Positions 63,207 to 64,000 of a stretch of DNA of 64,000 nucleotides are shown in pieces. Made by a program: the position numbers and the translations under genes. Under the pieces are notes generated by a model. It saw nothing but the letters and a program-made list of their open reading frames with translations, searched no databases and was not told the DNA's origin. Source of the stretch: Arctopsyche grandis (lineage: Eukaryota; Arthropoda; Insecta; Trichoptera; Hydropsychidae); the NCBI RefSeq assembly GCF_051622035.1, contig NC_135357.1:36563691-36627690 (forward strand), written 5' to 3'. Within the stretch, counting starts at the first letter, position 1. Each line of letters begins with the position of its first letter.

Positions 63207-64000
63207 GTCGAGTCGGACCACAGCTGTCTCTGAGAACTGTCGTTTCCTTTGGACTCCCATCTCTGCTGGTCTTTCCCTGTTCAGTCAAAGCCACCCACTT
63301 CACCCCCACGTTACACTGGTGTCAGAAGTGTTTGACCTGAGCCGCAAAAGGAATACACCACGCAAAGATGCCCCCAAAAAGGAGACAGGCATCTCCTCAC
63401 CAGTTGGACGAACCATCACGTGTGGAACGACTGGAGGAGCAGATGGCGCGACTCGTCGCGCTTCTCGAGAGGGACACCACAACACGCACGCCAGCGATTC
63501 CGGCAAGCCCTTCAACGAGGGTCCCAGCAGTTCCGGCGAGCACACTGAGTCCCTCGTCATCAGTATGCAGAAATGACGCTACTCCACGACCTGTCACCGA
63601 CCCCATGCTAGGAAGCACCATCCACAAGAAACCGACCGAGCTTCCTGTTTTGACGGAACGGATTCATTCGCGAATTTGAAATCGTGTCACGAGCCCTACG
63701 CTGCGAACCGACGGCAAACTCACTCATTCTCGCTCTACGAGGTCAAGCGAGAATATTCCTCATCGATGAAGTACCAAAAGAAGCGTACGAGGAGCTGAGG
63801 GAGAGGCTGGTGAAGCGGTTCAAATCTTCGCCACATCCGTACGACGCATTCCGTGACCTAATTTCCCCGTCGATCCGCAACAACGACGACATAGAAGCTC
63901 GGTTCGCGGACATCCGTCGAAAAAGGATGGAGGCCTTTCCAGAGCCTATCCCGTTGGACGTCCTGGAAAAGATACTCCTCATATTGTCATTTCACGACGA
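63207..64000 (+). pseudogene. Gypsy-1-family element starting at R: R-U5, PBS and gag
   Basis: Similarity to the Gypsy-1 LTR begins at AAGTCGAGTCGGACC, near the predicted transcription start, with no U3 or TATA upstream. R-U5 runs to the TTACA at about 63314, followed by the tRNA-Leu-type PBS. Gag starts at 63368 and matches Gypsy-1 gag, but a one-base and a 12-15-base deletion near 63650 shift the frame; gag similarity continues to the window edge. A 9-bp duplicate present in Gypsy-1 gag (EAYEAYEEL) is single here. Confidence 0.85.

Overview
This window is eukaryotic and almost certainly insect: the only conventional host gene is a replication-dependent histone H2A with an insect-type KKTEKKA tail and a metazoan histone 3' stem-loop, set among AT-rich non-coding DNA and Jockey, R1, CR1-like, RTE, Ty3/gypsy, hAT, Tc1 and MULE elements typical of insect repeat DNA. 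I cannot name the order. All calls are from reading the sequence; no database was searched.

Layout. 1-3305: Jockey-like LINE (here LINE-A), running off the left edge and ending 93 bp before the H2A start codon. 3399-3868: H2A and its stem-loop. 3.9-9.2 kb: AT-rich DNA with a 442-bp MITE, a non-autonomous CTCGAGA-rich hAT-like element, hAT remnants, and a LINE-A fragment interrupted by a second hAT. 9.2-14.1 kb: Gypsy-1 (minus), intact gag and pol. 14.1-20.5 kb: LINE-A (minus), split by a very young intact R1-like LINE-B with a 14-bp target duplication and 39 A's. 20.97-26.04 kb: Gypsy-2 (minus), defective. 26.3-28.5 kb: fragments of LINE-A, MULE and an RTE LINE. 29.15 kb: a possible host exon. 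29.8-34.8 kb: Gypsy-4 (minus). 34.9-40 kb: Gypsy-2, LINE-A and hAT debris. 40.0-43.2 kb: three successive 5' ends of LINE-A, two preceded by core promoters resembling the LTRs of two gypsy families. 44-51 kb: minisatellite, intron-bearing Tc1 fragment, decayed minus-strand hAT with nested insertions, FLYWCH-type MULE pseudogene. 51.15-62.8 kb: LINE-C, interrupted by a solo LTR plus Gypsy-3 at a reused ATAT site, and by complete LINE-D. 63.2 kb to the end: a Gypsy-1 relative that starts near the predicted cap site.

Most notable signals. (1) LINE-D has ORF1 and ORF2 in one frame separated by a single UAG followed by CAACCA, which fits the CARYYA readthrough context, and ORF2 has no AUG before its endonuclease. 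(2) LINE-A insertions abut TATA-promoter start regions in sense orientation (two LTR-type promoters at 40-42 kb, the Gypsy-1 5' LTR, probably H2A), suggesting promoter-start targeting or promoter capture. (3) Gypsy-1 has an in-frame -1 slippery heptamer next to the gag stop, and a variant is kept in Gypsy-3. Four different ORF-coupling devices (ATGA overlap, TAATG overlap, UAG readthrough, -1 slip) thus lie in one 64-kb window.
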